From assembly GCA_017480785.1 (NCBI GenBank), contig JAFURZ010000013.1, forward strand, positions 62,001-126,000: DNA of 64,000 nt. Direction: 5' to 3'. Source of the DNA: Bacteroidales bacterium (GTDB lineage: Bacteria; Bacteroidota; Bacteroidia; Bacteroidales; P3). How positions within the stretch are numbered: position 1 is the first letter of the stretch; every line of letters starts with the position of its first letter. Made by a program: the position numbers and the translations under genes. This document shows positions 25,692 through 34,734 of this stretch, piece after piece. Below the pieces are notes generated by a model. It did not search any database. It was not told the DNA's origin and saw only the letters and a list, made by a program, of their open reading frames with translations.

Positions 25692-27143
25692 TTATTTGTT
25701 TTCTCCCAACTCTTTCTCCAGTTCTTCCACATCGTCGAAGTGCGAACGCACGCCGTTGACCTCCTGGTACTTCTCATGTCCCTTGCCAGCCACAAGCACT
25801 ATGTCGTCCTCTCGGGCAATGAGACACGCCGTGCGGATGGCCTGACGGCGGTCGGTGATGCGCACCACGTGGCTCAGCTGCTCCGCGGTGAGTCCGGCCT
25901 CCATCTCGTCGAGGATGGCATCGGGGTTTTCGGAGCGGGGATTATCGGAGGTGAGCACCACCTTTTCGCTGCCCTCGACAGCTATCCTGGCCATCTCGGG
26001 CCGCTTGGTACGGTCCCGGTCGCCGCCGCAACCCACTACGGTGATGAGGTGCTGCGTGGGACGGCGGATGTCGTCGATAGTTCCAATGACGTTCTGCAGC
26101 GCGTCGGGTGTGTGGGCATAGTCGACGATGGCGGTGATGCCGCGTCCGTTGACGTATTGGAACCGGCCGGGCGCCGCCGTCAACACACTGAGTTGACGCA
26201 ACGCCTCGCTCTCCGGGGTACCGCACAGCACGGCGGCAGCATAGATGGCGGTGAGATTGTAGGCATTGAAGCGTCCCACCAGCCTGCACCAGAGCTCTTG
26301 CCCGTTAAGGTTGAGCAGCATTCCATTGAAGGTGTTCTCAAGTATGCGACAGTGGAAATCGGCCATGTGCTGCAGGCCGTAGGTGTGGATCGTCGCCTGC
26401 GTGTTCTGCACCATCACACGGCCGTTCTTGTCGTCCACGTTCACCAGCGCCCACGCTTCCTTGGGCAAAGCATCAAAGAAGCCCTTCTTGGCAGCGATAT
26501 AGTTGGCCATGGTCTTGTGGAAGTCGAGGTGGTCGTGGGTGATATTGCTGAAGATACCTCCGGCAAAAGTCAGCCCGCTGATGCGGTGCTGCACCACGGC
26601 GTGGCTGCTCACCTCCATGAAGGCATACTGGCAGCCAGAGTTCACCATGCGGCGCAACAGGCTGTTGAGCTCAAGCGCGTCGGGAGTGGTATGGCCGGTG
26701 GGTATCTCCTCCTCGTCTATCTTATTGACTATAGTCGAGATGAGGCCCACGTGGTGCCCCAGATTACGGAACATGCGGTGTAGCAGCGTGACAGTGGTCG
26801 TCTTGCCATTGGTTCCGGTAATACCGATGAGTTTCAGTTGCTTCGACGGGTGGCCGTAGAAGTTGGCTGCCATCAAGCCCAAAGCATAGCTGCTGTCGGC
26901 CACTTTGAGGTAGGTCACCTTGCTGTCGACGGTCTCAGGCATCTCCTCGCAGACCACCGCCACAGCACCCTTTTCAATCACGGCGGGGATGAAACTGTGT
27001 CCGTCGACCTTGGTGCCACGCTGGGCCACGAAGAGAGAGCCCTGTCCCACCTTGCGCGAGTCGAACTGGAGGTCGTTCACCTCCACGTCGGCCGAACCGG
27101 TCAACGTCACATCTATCCCCTTTATTATATCTTTCAGTTTCAT
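25692..27143 (-). CDS. murE: MurE, UDP-MurNAc-tripeptide synthetase (meso-DAP type)
   Basis: The product has 483 residues in three Mur-ligase domains. GITGTNGKTTTVTLLHRMF (about 107-125) is the ATP loop. HTTPDALELNSLLRRM and EVSSHAVVQHRISGL are MurE-specific. TSDNPRSENPDAIL near 400 carries the DNPR motif that selects meso-diaminopimelate, so the wall is expected to be of the DAP type. It lies 11 nt downstream of ftsI. Confidence 0.97.
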   Translation of the reverse strand: MKLKDIIKGIDVTLTGSADVEVNDLQFDSRKVGQGSLFVAQRGTKVDGHSFIPAVIEKGAVAVVCEEMPETVDSKVTYLKVADSSYALGLMAANFYGHPSKQLKLIGITGTNGKTTTVTLLHRMFRNLGHHVGLISTIVNKIDEEEIPTGHTTPDALELNSLLRRMVNSGCQYAFMEVSSHAVVQHRISGLTFAGGIFSNITHDHLDFHKTMANYIAAKKGFFDALPKEAWALVNVDDKNGRVMVQNTQATIHTYGLQHMADFHCRILENTFNGMLLNLNGQELWCRLVGRFNAYNLTAIYAAAVLCGTPESEALRQLSVLTAAPGRFQYVNGRGITAIVDYAHTPDALQNVIGTIDDIRRPTQHLITVVGCGGDRDRTKRPEMARIAVEGSEKVVLTSDNPRSENPDAILDEMEAGLTAEQLSHVVRITDRRQAIRTACLIAREDDIVLVAGKGHEKYQEVNGVRSHFDDVEELEKELGENK

Positions 27144-27154
27144 CGTTGTCTATC

Positions 27155-29425
27155 TTATTTCAATGTCAACACTACCGTAGCGCCCTTCTTGGCTGCGACG
27201 CCTGCACGTGGCTGCTGGCCGGCCACCTTCCCGTAGCCGCTGACCCTGGCTTTGTATCCCATCTCCTGCAATAGCTCCACAGCATCCTTGGCAGTCATCC
27301 CTTGGCAGTTAGGCACCTGGCCCTCGACCGGGACATATGGGACATACTGACCGACGGTACTGTCAGTACCCTCGCGGTACACCACCCAGCGGCTGACCGA
27401 ATCGGACGAGGGGAATGGTTGGCGAAGTGTTTTGTAAAGGCGACGCATCTCACTCTGGTCGCCACGAGCCACCACAGGGCGCTGAGCCGCCTTGGCGCTG
27501 TCTTCCTCGAGGGTCGGCCAGGCCGATTTGACGGCACCGTTGCTCAGTCGCTGGTCGACGGCCACCACGCAGTCCGAGATGGATTTGAACACCTCGGCCG
27601 CCTGACGTCCGTAATAGGGAATGCGCTCCAGCACCACTAGGCAGGTATAGCGCGGATTCTCCGACGGGAAGAAACCACAGAACGAGGCGTTGTAGCTATG
27701 CCTGTTGGCATAGTTGTTGACGGCGGTACCTGTCTTGCCGGCAATGCCATAGGTATTGTTCTTGATATTGTTGCCCGTACCTCTCTCTACCACACCCTCC
27801 AGCATCTTCCGCATCATCAGGGCACTCTCGCGGCTGCACATGTGCGCATTGAGCACTATCGGCTTGTTCTCAACCAGCCTGTCGCCGACCTTCACCCCCT
27901 TGCAGAACTGAGGCTTCACCATGCGGCCTTCAGCACCCAATCCGTTGTAGAAGGTGATGAGCTGCAAGGCCGAGATACGAGTCGAATAGCCATAGCAGAA
28001 GTTCAGGAAGTCACGGTTCGAAGCGTGCAAATTATTTATATATGTACTATGTTCTACGGCCTTCACGTCGGGGTTCAGTTTCCCATAGGGGAACATCCTC
28101 TCGACAAGCATCCGCAGGGTGTCGCGCCGGTCTGCATAGAGGCGCCAGCCGAGGTCGCTCATACCCACGTTGGACGACTGTTCTATCACCTCGCGCACGT
28201 TCAGCGAGTCGCGCCCGGCCAACGTGTGGTCGTCCTTTATCTCCCCATACTTGCCTCCGAAGTTCTTGTATCCCGACTTCAGCATCATGGCCGTATCAAT
28301 CTTGACCGCCGGGTCATTGAGCATGGCAGTCAGGATGATGGTCTTGAAAGTGGAGCCCGGCTCGTAGACATCGCTGACGGCCACATTGCGGTCGCGCACC
28401 TCGAGATAGTCGTGCACCGCCGTGTCAACCGCCAGATTGGCGCAAGCGAGCACATAGCCCGTCTGCATCTCCATCAGTATGGCGCAGCCTGCCGAGCCTC
28501 CGAATCGGCGCAGGGCGTTGCGGAGCGAACTCTCGGCGATGTCCTGATAGCGGGTATCGATGGTCGACACGATGTCTCGGCCGTCAACCTTTGCCTGCAG
28601 CATAATGGTATCCACCTTGTCGAGGTCGGTGCGTACAGGTACCACGCTCCCCGACGCAGGGACTCGGTCGGGCAACCAGATGCCCTTGGTCAGGCGGCGG
28701 CAGCGGAACAGGCCATTCTGCCCGCGGAGGATGCTGTCGTAGGCTCCCTCCAACCCGGTATATGTGTCGGCGTCACGCTGATTCTGGAAACCGATGGTGT
28801 TCTTGGCCATATTGCCGTAAATATGGGCACGCTCCTGTCGGATAACGCTCTGCCCGTCGACCTGACGCACCACCCCGGGCTTCCACCCTGGCAGCCGCAT
28901 TATCTCAAGCCACACGGAATAGGGCACGTGGCGTTCAACCAGGAAGCAGCGGCGCGGTTTGTCCTTTTGCCGCTCGGTGAGGATACGGTTGCTGTAGTAG
29001 GCCGAGTCGTGCGCCGGCATAGCGTCGGCCAGCAGCTGACAGAGGCTGTCGAGGTAAAGGTTGAAGTTGGTATCAGTGATGGGACCCGTCTCCAACGGGC
29101 GACCTTGACGGTCATACTTGGGATGCCCGAACTCGTCCAGCTCGGGGGCGTTGTAGAGGTCGAGGTAGAGGTCGCACTCCGTCACCGTGGTGGCCAGTAT
29201 CTTGCCATCGCTGGAATAGATGACGCCACGGCGGGCAGGGTCTGTACGCACATCGGCTTCACGCCGCTCGCCGCGCATACGCCATTCGTCGCCGTCCACC
29301 CACTGTATCTTGACCATTCCTCCCACAATGGCAGCACCCACACCCAGCGTCAACAGCAGGTACAACGCCGTCATTCCACGCGTCATCCTCTTGTTATCGT
29401 CCCTGTTACTATCTTTATTATTCAT
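27155..29425 (-). CDS. ftsI: FtsI-like class B penicillin-binding protein with PASTA
   Basis: The product has 756 residues. After a short cytoplasmic tail there is one membrane helix (about 18-38) and then the PBP dimer domain with DPARRGVIYSSDGKILATTV. The transpeptidase motifs are STFK at 358-361, SSN near 415 and KTG in IAGKTGTAVNN near 575. A PASTA domain ends the protein (VPNCQGMTAKDAVELLQEMG). It cross-links septal peptidoglycan together with FtsW. It lies 42 nt after ftsL. Confidence 0.95.
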   Translation of the reverse strand: MNNKDSNRDDNKRMTRGMTALYLLLTLGVGAAIVGGMVKIQWVDGDEWRMRGERREADVRTDPARRGVIYSSDGKILATTVTECDLYLDLYNAPELDEFGHPKYDRQGRPLETGPITDTNFNLYLDSLCQLLADAMPAHDSAYYSNRILTERQKDKPRRCFLVERHVPYSVWLEIMRLPGWKPGVVRQVDGQSVIRQERAHIYGNMAKNTIGFQNQRDADTYTGLEGAYDSILRGQNGLFRCRRLTKGIWLPDRVPASGSVVPVRTDLDKVDTIMLQAKVDGRDIVSTIDTRYQDIAESSLRNALRRFGGSAGCAILMEMQTGYVLACANLAVDTAVHDYLEVRDRNVAVSDVYEPGSTFKTIILTAMLNDPAVKIDTAMMLKSGYKNFGGKYGEIKDDHTLAGRDSLNVREVIEQSSNVGMSDLGWRLYADRRDTLRMLVERMFPYGKLNPDVKAVEHSTYINNLHASNRDFLNFCYGYSTRISALQLITFYNGLGAEGRMVKPQFCKGVKVGDRLVENKPIVLNAHMCSRESALMMRKMLEGVVERGTGNNIKNNTYGIAGKTGTAVNNYANRHSYNASFCGFFPSENPRYTCLVVLERIPYYGRQAAEVFKSISDCVVAVDQRLSNGAVKSAWPTLEEDSAKAAQRPVVARGDQSEMRRLYKTLRQPFPSSDSVSRWVVYREGTDSTVGQYVPYVPVEGQVPNCQGMTAKDAVELLQEMGYKARVSGYGKVAGQQPRAGVAAKKGATVVLTLK

Positions 29426-29467
29426 TTATATTATCTATAAACCATAAACCTTCTATAACCCATTTAA

Positions 29468-29914
29468 CTACAACTCATACGGCGGACCGCTCGTGATGCC
29501 CACTCCGCTCTCCTTCAGTTCCTCGGCTATATGCGATATCTTCACACTCTGCTGGTACTGTTTCTGCATCTGAATGCGGTGCTCGCGCAGGTAGTTGATG
29601 CGCTCTTCGGTAGCCGCCTTCTCGCGGCTCAGACTCTCCACACGGTAGCGGTTGCCCACAATCAGCAGCAGATAGACCAGGCACAACAGCACCAGCGGAA
29701 TCTGCTTCAGCACCTTTGTATTGGCCAACACGTCACCTCCCAGCACCTTGCCGATGCCGCGTGCCGTCTTGTCGCTCTTACTGCCCCTCCGGGGAGCCGA
29801 CGAAGGCTGTCCCGACGGCTCTCCACTCTCCACTCTCCGCTCTTCGCTCTCCACAACGGGCTTGGGCTCCTCGAGCCCTTCCTCTACCACCTTTTCTCTG
29901 AACTTGTTTCCCAT
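29468..29914 (-). CDS. ftsL: FtsL-like divisome protein
   Basis: The product has 148 residues. A hydrophilic N-terminus precedes one membrane helix at about residues 70-88 (IPLVLLCLVYLLLIV). A periplasmic coiled coil then begins YRVESLSREKAATEERINYL. Size, topology and the place between rsmH and ftsI fit FtsL of Bacteroidetes, whose sequence is poorly conserved. The cytoplasmic tail contains ESEERRVESGE, encoded by five 7-nt repeats. Confidence 0.82.
   Translation of the reverse strand: MGNKFREKVVEEGLEEPKPVVESEERRVESGEPSGQPSSAPRRGSKSDKTARGIGKVLGGDVLANTKVLKQIPLVLLCLVYLLLIVGNRYRVESLSREKAATEERINYLREHRIQMQKQYQQSVKISHIAEELKESGVGITSGPPYEL
29819..29855. repeat. 7-nt tandem repeats inside ftsL
   Basis: CTCTCCA, CTCTCCA, CTCTCCG, CTCTTCG and CTCTCCA follow in phase and encode the EERRVESGE segment of the cytoplasmic tail. 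Confidence 0.8.
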
Positions 29915-29936
29915 CTATATCCTTAATCTTTAAACC

Positions 29937-30899
29937 TTAAACTCTAACCCCCACCCTCAGCATGGCACTGCGGGCACGGTTATTCTCGGCCACCTCGGCC
30001 TCCGAAGCACTGCATTTCCTCAGTTGGCGCATCGGCGACAGCGGATTACCGTAGAAGTCCTTCTCCACCACTCCCTCGAAGTTGCCGCTGCGCATGAAGT
30101 TCTTCACCAACCGGTCCTCCAATGAATGGTAGCTTATCACCACCAGACGGCCACCTGCAACCAGCACCTCGGCCGACTGCCGCAGCATCTCCTTCAGAGC
30201 CTCCAGCTCGCCGTTCACCTCGATGCGCAACGCCTGGAACAACATCGCCAGATACTTGTTCTCCAAACTCCCTCCCCGCGAGGACGCGGCCCTGGGCAAG
30301 TGGCGGCTCACCGCAGCACGAAGCTCCATCGTGGTATCGATGCTCTTCTGCCCACGGGCCGACACGATGGCACGGGCCATCTGGCGGGCGTTGGGCAACT
30401 CGCCGTACATCTTCAGCAGCCGCGCCAGGTCGTCTTCTTCCATGCTGTTCACGAGGTCGCGGGCCGTCACATCCCCCTTGCGGTCCATCCGCATATCCAA
30501 CTCGCCGTCCAGCCGGGTCGAGAAGCCGCGCTCGGCGGTATCGAACTGGTGGCTGCTCACCCCCAGGTCGGCCAACACCCCGTCCACCTGCCGCACCCCG
30601 TGCAAACGGAGGAAAGCCTTCATGTGGCGGAAATTCTCCCCGATGAACGTAAAGCTCCCGCCTTCGGCGTAATCCATAAATCCATTCTCCGCTCTCCACT
30701 CTCCACTCTCCACTCTCCGCGCCGCGTCCTCGTCCTGGTCGAAAGCGAACAGGCGACCCTCGGCTCCCAGGCGCTTCAGGATGGCACGGGAATGGCCGCC
30801 ACCGCCGAACGTCACGTCAACATACGTGCCGTCGGGGCGCAGAGCGAGGCCGTCGAGTGCCTCGGCAAGCATTACAGGTCTATGATAGCTGTCCGTCAT
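29937..30899 (-). CDS. rsmH: 16S rRNA m4C1402 methyltransferase RsmH
   Basis: The ATG at 30899 gives 320 residues starting MTDSYHRPVMLAEALDGL, the normal RsmH N-terminus. DVTFGGGGHSRAIL is the SAM-binding motif, and DGVLADLGVSSHQFDTAERGFS and VISYHSLEDRLVKNFM are family signatures. It methylates N4 of C1402 in 16S rRNA. Residues about 72-82 (RRVESGEWRAE) are a low-complexity insert encoded by 7-nt repeats. The start overlaps the end of mraZ by 20 nt. Confidence 0.96.
   Translation of the reverse strand: MTDSYHRPVMLAEALDGLALRPDGTYVDVTFGGGGHSRAILKRLGAEGRLFAFDQDEDAARRVESGEWRAENGFMDYAEGGSFTFIGENFRHMKAFLRLHGVRQVDGVLADLGVSSHQFDTAERGFSTRLDGELDMRMDRKGDVTARDLVNSMEEDDLARLLKMYGELPNARQMARAIVSARGQKSIDTTMELRAAVSRHLPRAASSRGGSLENKYLAMLFQALRIEVNGELEALKEMLRQSAEVLVAGGRLVVISYHSLEDRLVKNFMRSGNFEGVVEKDFYGNPLSPMRQLRKCSASEAEVAENNRARSAMLRVGVRV
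30683..30720. repeat. 7-nt tandem repeats inside rsmH
   Basis: Five units of CTCTCCA/CTCTCCG follow in phase after ATTCTCCG. They encode RRVESGEWRAE in RsmH. Confidence 0.8.
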
Positions 30900-31350
30900 C
30901 GTGCTGCTCCTTGGGTGCCAGGACACGCTCCGCCCGGGCGGCGAAGTCGTCCCGCTGGCTGTTCATCTTGTCGTAGGCTTGGCGGTCCCACACCTCGATG
31001 AACTTACCCGTCGACTGCAACACTAGCTCCTTGGCCTTCGCCACCAGGGCCTTCTGCTCTGCCGGCACCAGCAGGCGGTCATTCGAGTCGAGCTCGATGA
31101 TGTTGCCTTCGGTCAGTTTGCGCAGCAGCTCGCGGTCCTCGCGGCGGTAAGGATTCAGTCGCTCTTGGAGTTTCTCCACTTCCTCCCTGAAACTGGCATA
31201 AGTCCATAGCTCCAAACACTCGGCGTAGACACTCTGGCGGATGACAAAACGCCCGTCCTCCGTCTCCAACTGCCGCTTCAGGGCAATCGGGAACTTGAAA
31301 CGGCCGTTCGTATCGACCTTACAGTATTCTTTTCCAAGTATTAACGCCAT
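30880..31350 (-). CDS. mraZ: MraZ transcriptional regulator
   Basis: The product has 156 residues with two SpoVT/AbrB-like swapped-hairpin halves. Each half carries a conserved element: KVDTNGRFKFPIALK (about 11-25) and IELDSNDRLLVPAEQ (about 84-98). MraZ forms ring-shaped oligomers and represses the dcw operon in other bacteria. It is the first gene of the dcw cluster here, so autoregulation is likely. The C-terminal tail is charged. Confidence 0.94.
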   Translation of the reverse strand: MALILGKEYCKVDTNGRFKFPIALKRQLETEDGRFVIRQSVYAECLELWTYASFREEVEKLQERLNPYRREDRELLRKLTEGNIIELDSNDRLLVPAEQKALVAKAKELVLQSTGKFIEVWDRQAYDKMNSQRDDFAARAERVLAPKEQHDDGQLS

Positions 31351-31374
31351 TTCTACCTACTATTTTTCAGGGTG

Positions 31375-31382
31375 TAAAATTA
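31375..31382 (-). promoter_or_regulatory. Candidate promoter of the dcw cluster
   Basis: On the minus strand TAATTTTA differs from TAnnTTTG in one base and lies about 25 nt before the mraZ ATG. TTTTTG is found about 22 nt further upstream. The spacing is slightly long. Confidence 0.4.
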
Positions 31383-31739
31383 CGAAGAAAAATCCAATTT
31401 ATGACAAAAATTTCCTTTTTTTGCTTTTTTTAACCAATAATTGTTGTTCATAACCCATAACGCAACTTTTGAAAAAAAGTTTCACTCCTTGTGAAAAAAC
31501 CTGCAAAATAAAACACAACACGCTAAAAACCACACAATATAATTCCAAGAACCCTCAAAAACCACCGACCGAAGGCCTCCAAACCCGTCCTCCACGCCGC
31601 TGTTGAAAACTTTTCCATCCCCACCACCCCTCCTGTTTCGAACCATGGTTAATCACGCCTTTTCTTTAATATTTCCGATGACACACCATCAATTGCCCTG
31701 GCGGGAAACATTTTTTTGCACGAATCGCAAAAAAATATG
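31383..31739. other. AT-rich intergenic region between divergent operons
   Basis: This region separates mraZ from the first surface-protein gene. It holds the 59-nt repeat at 31567 and AT-rich promoter sequence on both sides. No gene is visible. Confidence 0.5.
31567..31625 (+). repeat. 59-nt upstream repeat, copy 1
   Basis: GACCGAAGGCCTCCAAACCC through TTTTCCATCCCCACC recurs at 34492-34550 with five mismatches. Both copies lie upstream of surface-protein genes. Confidence 0.85.
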
Positions 31740-31747
31740 TATTTTTG
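31740..31747 (+). promoter_or_regulatory. Promoter -7 box directly before the surface-protein gene
   Basis: TATTTTTG matches the -7 box and ends only 9 nt before the ATG at 31757. The transcript would therefore have almost no leader. Confidence 0.65.
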
Positions 31748-31756
31748 CATCGTGTT

Positions 31757-34477
31757 ATGAAACGATTATCCGCCATAATATGTCTTTTGCTCTCATTCGT
31801 CTGGGCATCGGCTCAAGGTACTTGTCCGCAAGCCACCACCAAAGGTACCGACTTTTGGGTCACTCATCTTTACAACTACCATGAGACTGTAAACTACAAT
31901 CCCGGTGTACATAATATCACCATAACAAGCGATGAGAATGCAAACATTACTGTCACCGGCCCAAGTGGAACTACCAATACGTCAGTTTCTGCAAATAGTG
32001 CCACAACTATCAATATTGGCGACAATTCCAACATGCCCGTCGCCACTCCATACAACGGCGCTCACCATATTACATCCGACAATGACATATCGGTATATGC
32101 ATGCAATTATATCCGCGGAACTCAGGATATTGCCATAATCCTTCCCACGGAAGCCCTTGATACATTTTACATCGTACAGGACTATCCAGCATGGGATTAT
32201 GGGGCTCAAGTGGCCTTTGTGGCCACCGAAGACAATACCGTCCTGACCATGACTGTTCCCTGTAATATTCAGGGAACAACAATCACAGGAGGGACCACCC
32301 TGACACCCGTTTTGCAACGGGGACAGGCCTATCTACTCATCAGCCAAGGAAATCTTTCGTCTTTTTCCGGCATGCAAGTCACTTCCAACGGGAAACCTTT
32401 CGCGCTATTCCAAGGCGGCCGCAGAGTGAAAGTGCCTTCCAATGGCTCAGGAAGTGATTTACTCTACGGACAAGCACTGCCTACCTGTTTCTGGGGAACC
32501 GACTACATCGTCCCCGGAGCATCATACCAAAGCGGGGAAAACAGAGTACGCATTACCGCTGCAGAAAACGGCACTCTTCTCAATATCACAGGCTCAACAG
32601 GCCCGATTTCTCTCAATGCCGGAGAAACCCACGAACACGTTTTGCCCACGTCAGATGCATGCCGTATTACCTCCAACAAACCCGTCAATGTTACCTTATA
32701 CCTTACAAGTTATGTTACAGCCAATTATCATGGAGACCCCTCCTCGGTCACAATGCCGGCTTTAGACAGGGGAATTTGCAAAGCCGTATTCAAACTGGAC
32801 ATGACTAACGACATAACCGCCAACCAACTTTATTTGAATATTGTAAGTCCGACGGTTTCTGATTCAAGCCTCCGTCTGGATGGCTCTCCATTGCCAACTA
32901 ATGATATAATGAGCACCCTAGGCGATTATACCATCCACCGTCTGACACTACCTTGGACTAATTCAAACCAAGGCATTCATCAACTTGAAAATACTGAAGG
33001 TACCTTTATCGCCTATGGATATGGACTGGGTTACTACGAAAGCTTTGCATTTCCTTTAGGCTACCAGCTTAGTGCAAGCGACACTACAGAATATTTCGAC
33101 ACGGTGTGCCAGCATCATGCCTATCAGGGATATGGGTTCGACATCGATACGGCGCAAACGGCCGAAAGCGGAGAGCTGGATTTTTGGTCCAGCACGGCCG
33201 ATGCCGACACCATCAGATACACCCATCTGATTCTCACCGTGCTGCCGGCTTCGAGCAGCGACACCACCATTGACTTTTCCGCCGGAGACACTGTCTTCTT
33301 CTCCAACGACACGTTAACCGAGGCCGGGACCTACACAATCACTCTCACCGCCGCCAACGGCTGCGACTCCGTCGTCACCCTGCACCTCATCCACACCATT
33401 ATCCACGACACGGTGGACTACTTCGACACAGTATGTGAAGGGAGTGGCGCGTATTTAAGGTACGGGTTTTACGTAGACGCGACGGAGACCGCACGACACA
33501 ACACGCTGGAGCGCTGGCGGCTCGAAGACCTGGGCGACACCATCCGCCACCACCACCTGACTCTCGTCGTTCTGCCGCTGGCATCCAGCGACACCTCGGC
33601 CAGTATCATCCTTGGCGACACATTGTATTTCCAGAATGACACGCTGACTGTCGCGGGCGACTATGTCTACACTTTCACCGCCGCCAACGGCTGCGACTCG
33701 ACGGTCACGCTGCATCTCGCCTATGAGGAGGTGGGTCTCACCGCCTCGGCCGAGGGTGTATGCCCCGGCGACCCCGTAACCGTCGTAGCCCACGGCACCC
33801 ACGACGCCCACTGGATTGCGTCGCCGCCCGACCCCGGGCTCGACAGCCAACAAGGCCACACCACTATCACCGTGTACCCCGATACGACCACCACCTACCA
33901 CCTCCTCGACGCCTCGGGACAAACCATTGCCTCCATCTCCGTCGGCGTAGAGCCGCCGCCCACCCTCTGCGTCGAGACCAGCCGTCCCTTCATCGACTTC
34001 GACTTCCCCGTGGTACTCTTCACCGACTGCAGCGAGGGCAGCGCCACGTCGACCTGGAGCTTCTCCGACGGCATCACCCTCTCCGGCCACACGGTCCGCC
34101 ACCATTTCCACTACCCCCTGCCCGACAGCATCGGCGTCACCCTCTCCTCCTGCAACCGTTACAACTGTTGCGCCGACACCTCCTTCAGTCTGCCTGCACT
34201 GACTCGCTCGGTGTGGTTCCCCAACGTATTCATGCCCGGCGAGGAGACGAACAACCGGTTCGGCGTCACCGCCTCGTTCGAGATTGTTGATTACGAGCTC
34301 CACATCTACAACCGCATGGGTCTGCTGGTGTTCCACACCACCGACCCGTCCGACCTCTGGGACGGCACGTGCAACGGCGCTCCAGTGCCGCAGGGCACCT
34401 ATGCCTACCACTGGCACGTGCGCGACTCCATCGACTACAACCGCACCGGGGTAGGCACCGTCACCCTCATCAGATAG
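31757..34477 (+). CDS. Surface protein with IgGFc-binding-like domain and type B T9SS domain
   Basis: The ATG at 31757 gives 906 residues with a signal peptide (MKRLSAIICLLLSFVWASAQ). The N-terminal region (to about 430) starts TKGTDFWVTHLYNY and has the IYACNYIRGTQDIAIILPTE / GMQVTSNGKPFALFQGG pattern of the IgGFc-binding-like domain of Bacteroidetes. Two repeats of about 115 residues follow (EYFDTVCQ.. and DYFDTVCE..). A PKD-like domain and a C-terminal gliding-motility-associated (CHU_C) domain from TRSVWFPNVF onward complete it. The last domain targets the protein to type IX secretion. It is the first of three tandem paralogues. A role in surface adhesion is inferred. Confidence 0.88.
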   Translation: MKRLSAIICLLLSFVWASAQGTCPQATTKGTDFWVTHLYNYHETVNYNPGVHNITITSDENANITVTGPSGTTNTSVSANSATTINIGDNSNMPVATPYNGAHHITSDNDISVYACNYIRGTQDIAIILPTEALDTFYIVQDYPAWDYGAQVAFVATEDNTVLTMTVPCNIQGTTITGGTTLTPVLQRGQAYLLISQGNLSSFSGMQVTSNGKPFALFQGGRRVKVPSNGSGSDLLYGQALPTCFWGTDYIVPGASYQSGENRVRITAAENGTLLNITGSTGPISLNAGETHEHVLPTSDACRITSNKPVNVTLYLTSYVTANYHGDPSSVTMPALDRGICKAVFKLDMTNDITANQLYLNIVSPTVSDSSLRLDGSPLPTNDIMSTLGDYTIHRLTLPWTNSNQGIHQLENTEGTFIAYGYGLGYYESFAFPLGYQLSASDTTEYFDTVCQHHAYQGYGFDIDTAQTAESGELDFWSSTADADTIRYTHLILTVLPASSSDTTIDFSAGDTVFFSNDTLTEAGTYTITLTAANGCDSVVTLHLIHTIIHDTVDYFDTVCEGSGAYLRYGFYVDATETARHNTLERWRLEDLGDTIRHHHLTLVVLPLASSDTSASIILGDTLYFQNDTLTVAGDYVYTFTAANGCDSTVTLHLAYEEVGLTASAEGVCPGDPVTVVAHGTHDAHWIASPPDPGLDSQQGHTTITVYPDTTTTYHLLDASGQTIASISVGVEPPPTLCVETSRPFIDFDFPVVLFTDCSEGSATSTWSFSDGITLSGHTVRHHFHYPLPDSIGVTLSSCNRYNCCADTSFSLPALTRSVWFPNVFMPGEETNNRFGVTASFEIVDYELHIYNRMGLLVFHTTDPSDLWDGTCNGAPVPQGTYAYHWHVRDSIDYNRTGVGTVTLIR

Positions 34478-34491
34478 GACCCCTATACACT

Positions 34492-34550
34492 GACCGAAGG
34501 CTTCCAAACCCGTCCTTCACGCCCCCGTTGAAAACTTTTCCATCCCCGCC
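34492..34550 (+). repeat. 59-nt upstream repeat, copy 2
   Basis: Same as 31567-31625 with five differences. It lies just after the stop of the first surface protein and upstream of the second. Confidence 0.85.
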
Positions 34551-34571
34551 TCCGACGACCAACATCCTCTA

Positions 34572-34668
34572 CCATTTTTACGGTAGTATTACGCTAGTAT
34601 TACGGTAGTATTACGCTTTAAAAGCGTAATACTACCGTAATACTAGCGTAATACTACCGTAAAAATGG
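34572..34668. repeat. Perfect 97-nt palindrome built of 11-nt units
   Basis: Two arms of 48 nt (34572-34619 and 34621-34668) are exact reverse complements around a single A. Each arm starts CCATTTTT and then repeats TTACGGTAGTA or TTACGCTAGTA at 11-nt spacing, ending in TTACGCTTT at the centre. As RNA it would form a very long hairpin. The unit ACGGTAGTATTACG is also found near 62.55 kb. Confidence 0.93.
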
Positions 34669-34722
34669 CGGAGGAAACCCGGCGTTCTGGTAAAAAAATT
34701 TGCACGGATTGGGGATTGTTCG

Positions 34723-34730
34723 TATCTTTG
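34723..34730 (+). promoter_or_regulatory. Promoter -7 box next to the GTG start
   Basis: TATCTTTG ends 4 nt before the GTG at 34735, so the mRNA would be leaderless or nearly so. Confidence 0.6.
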
Positions 34731-34734
34731 CACC

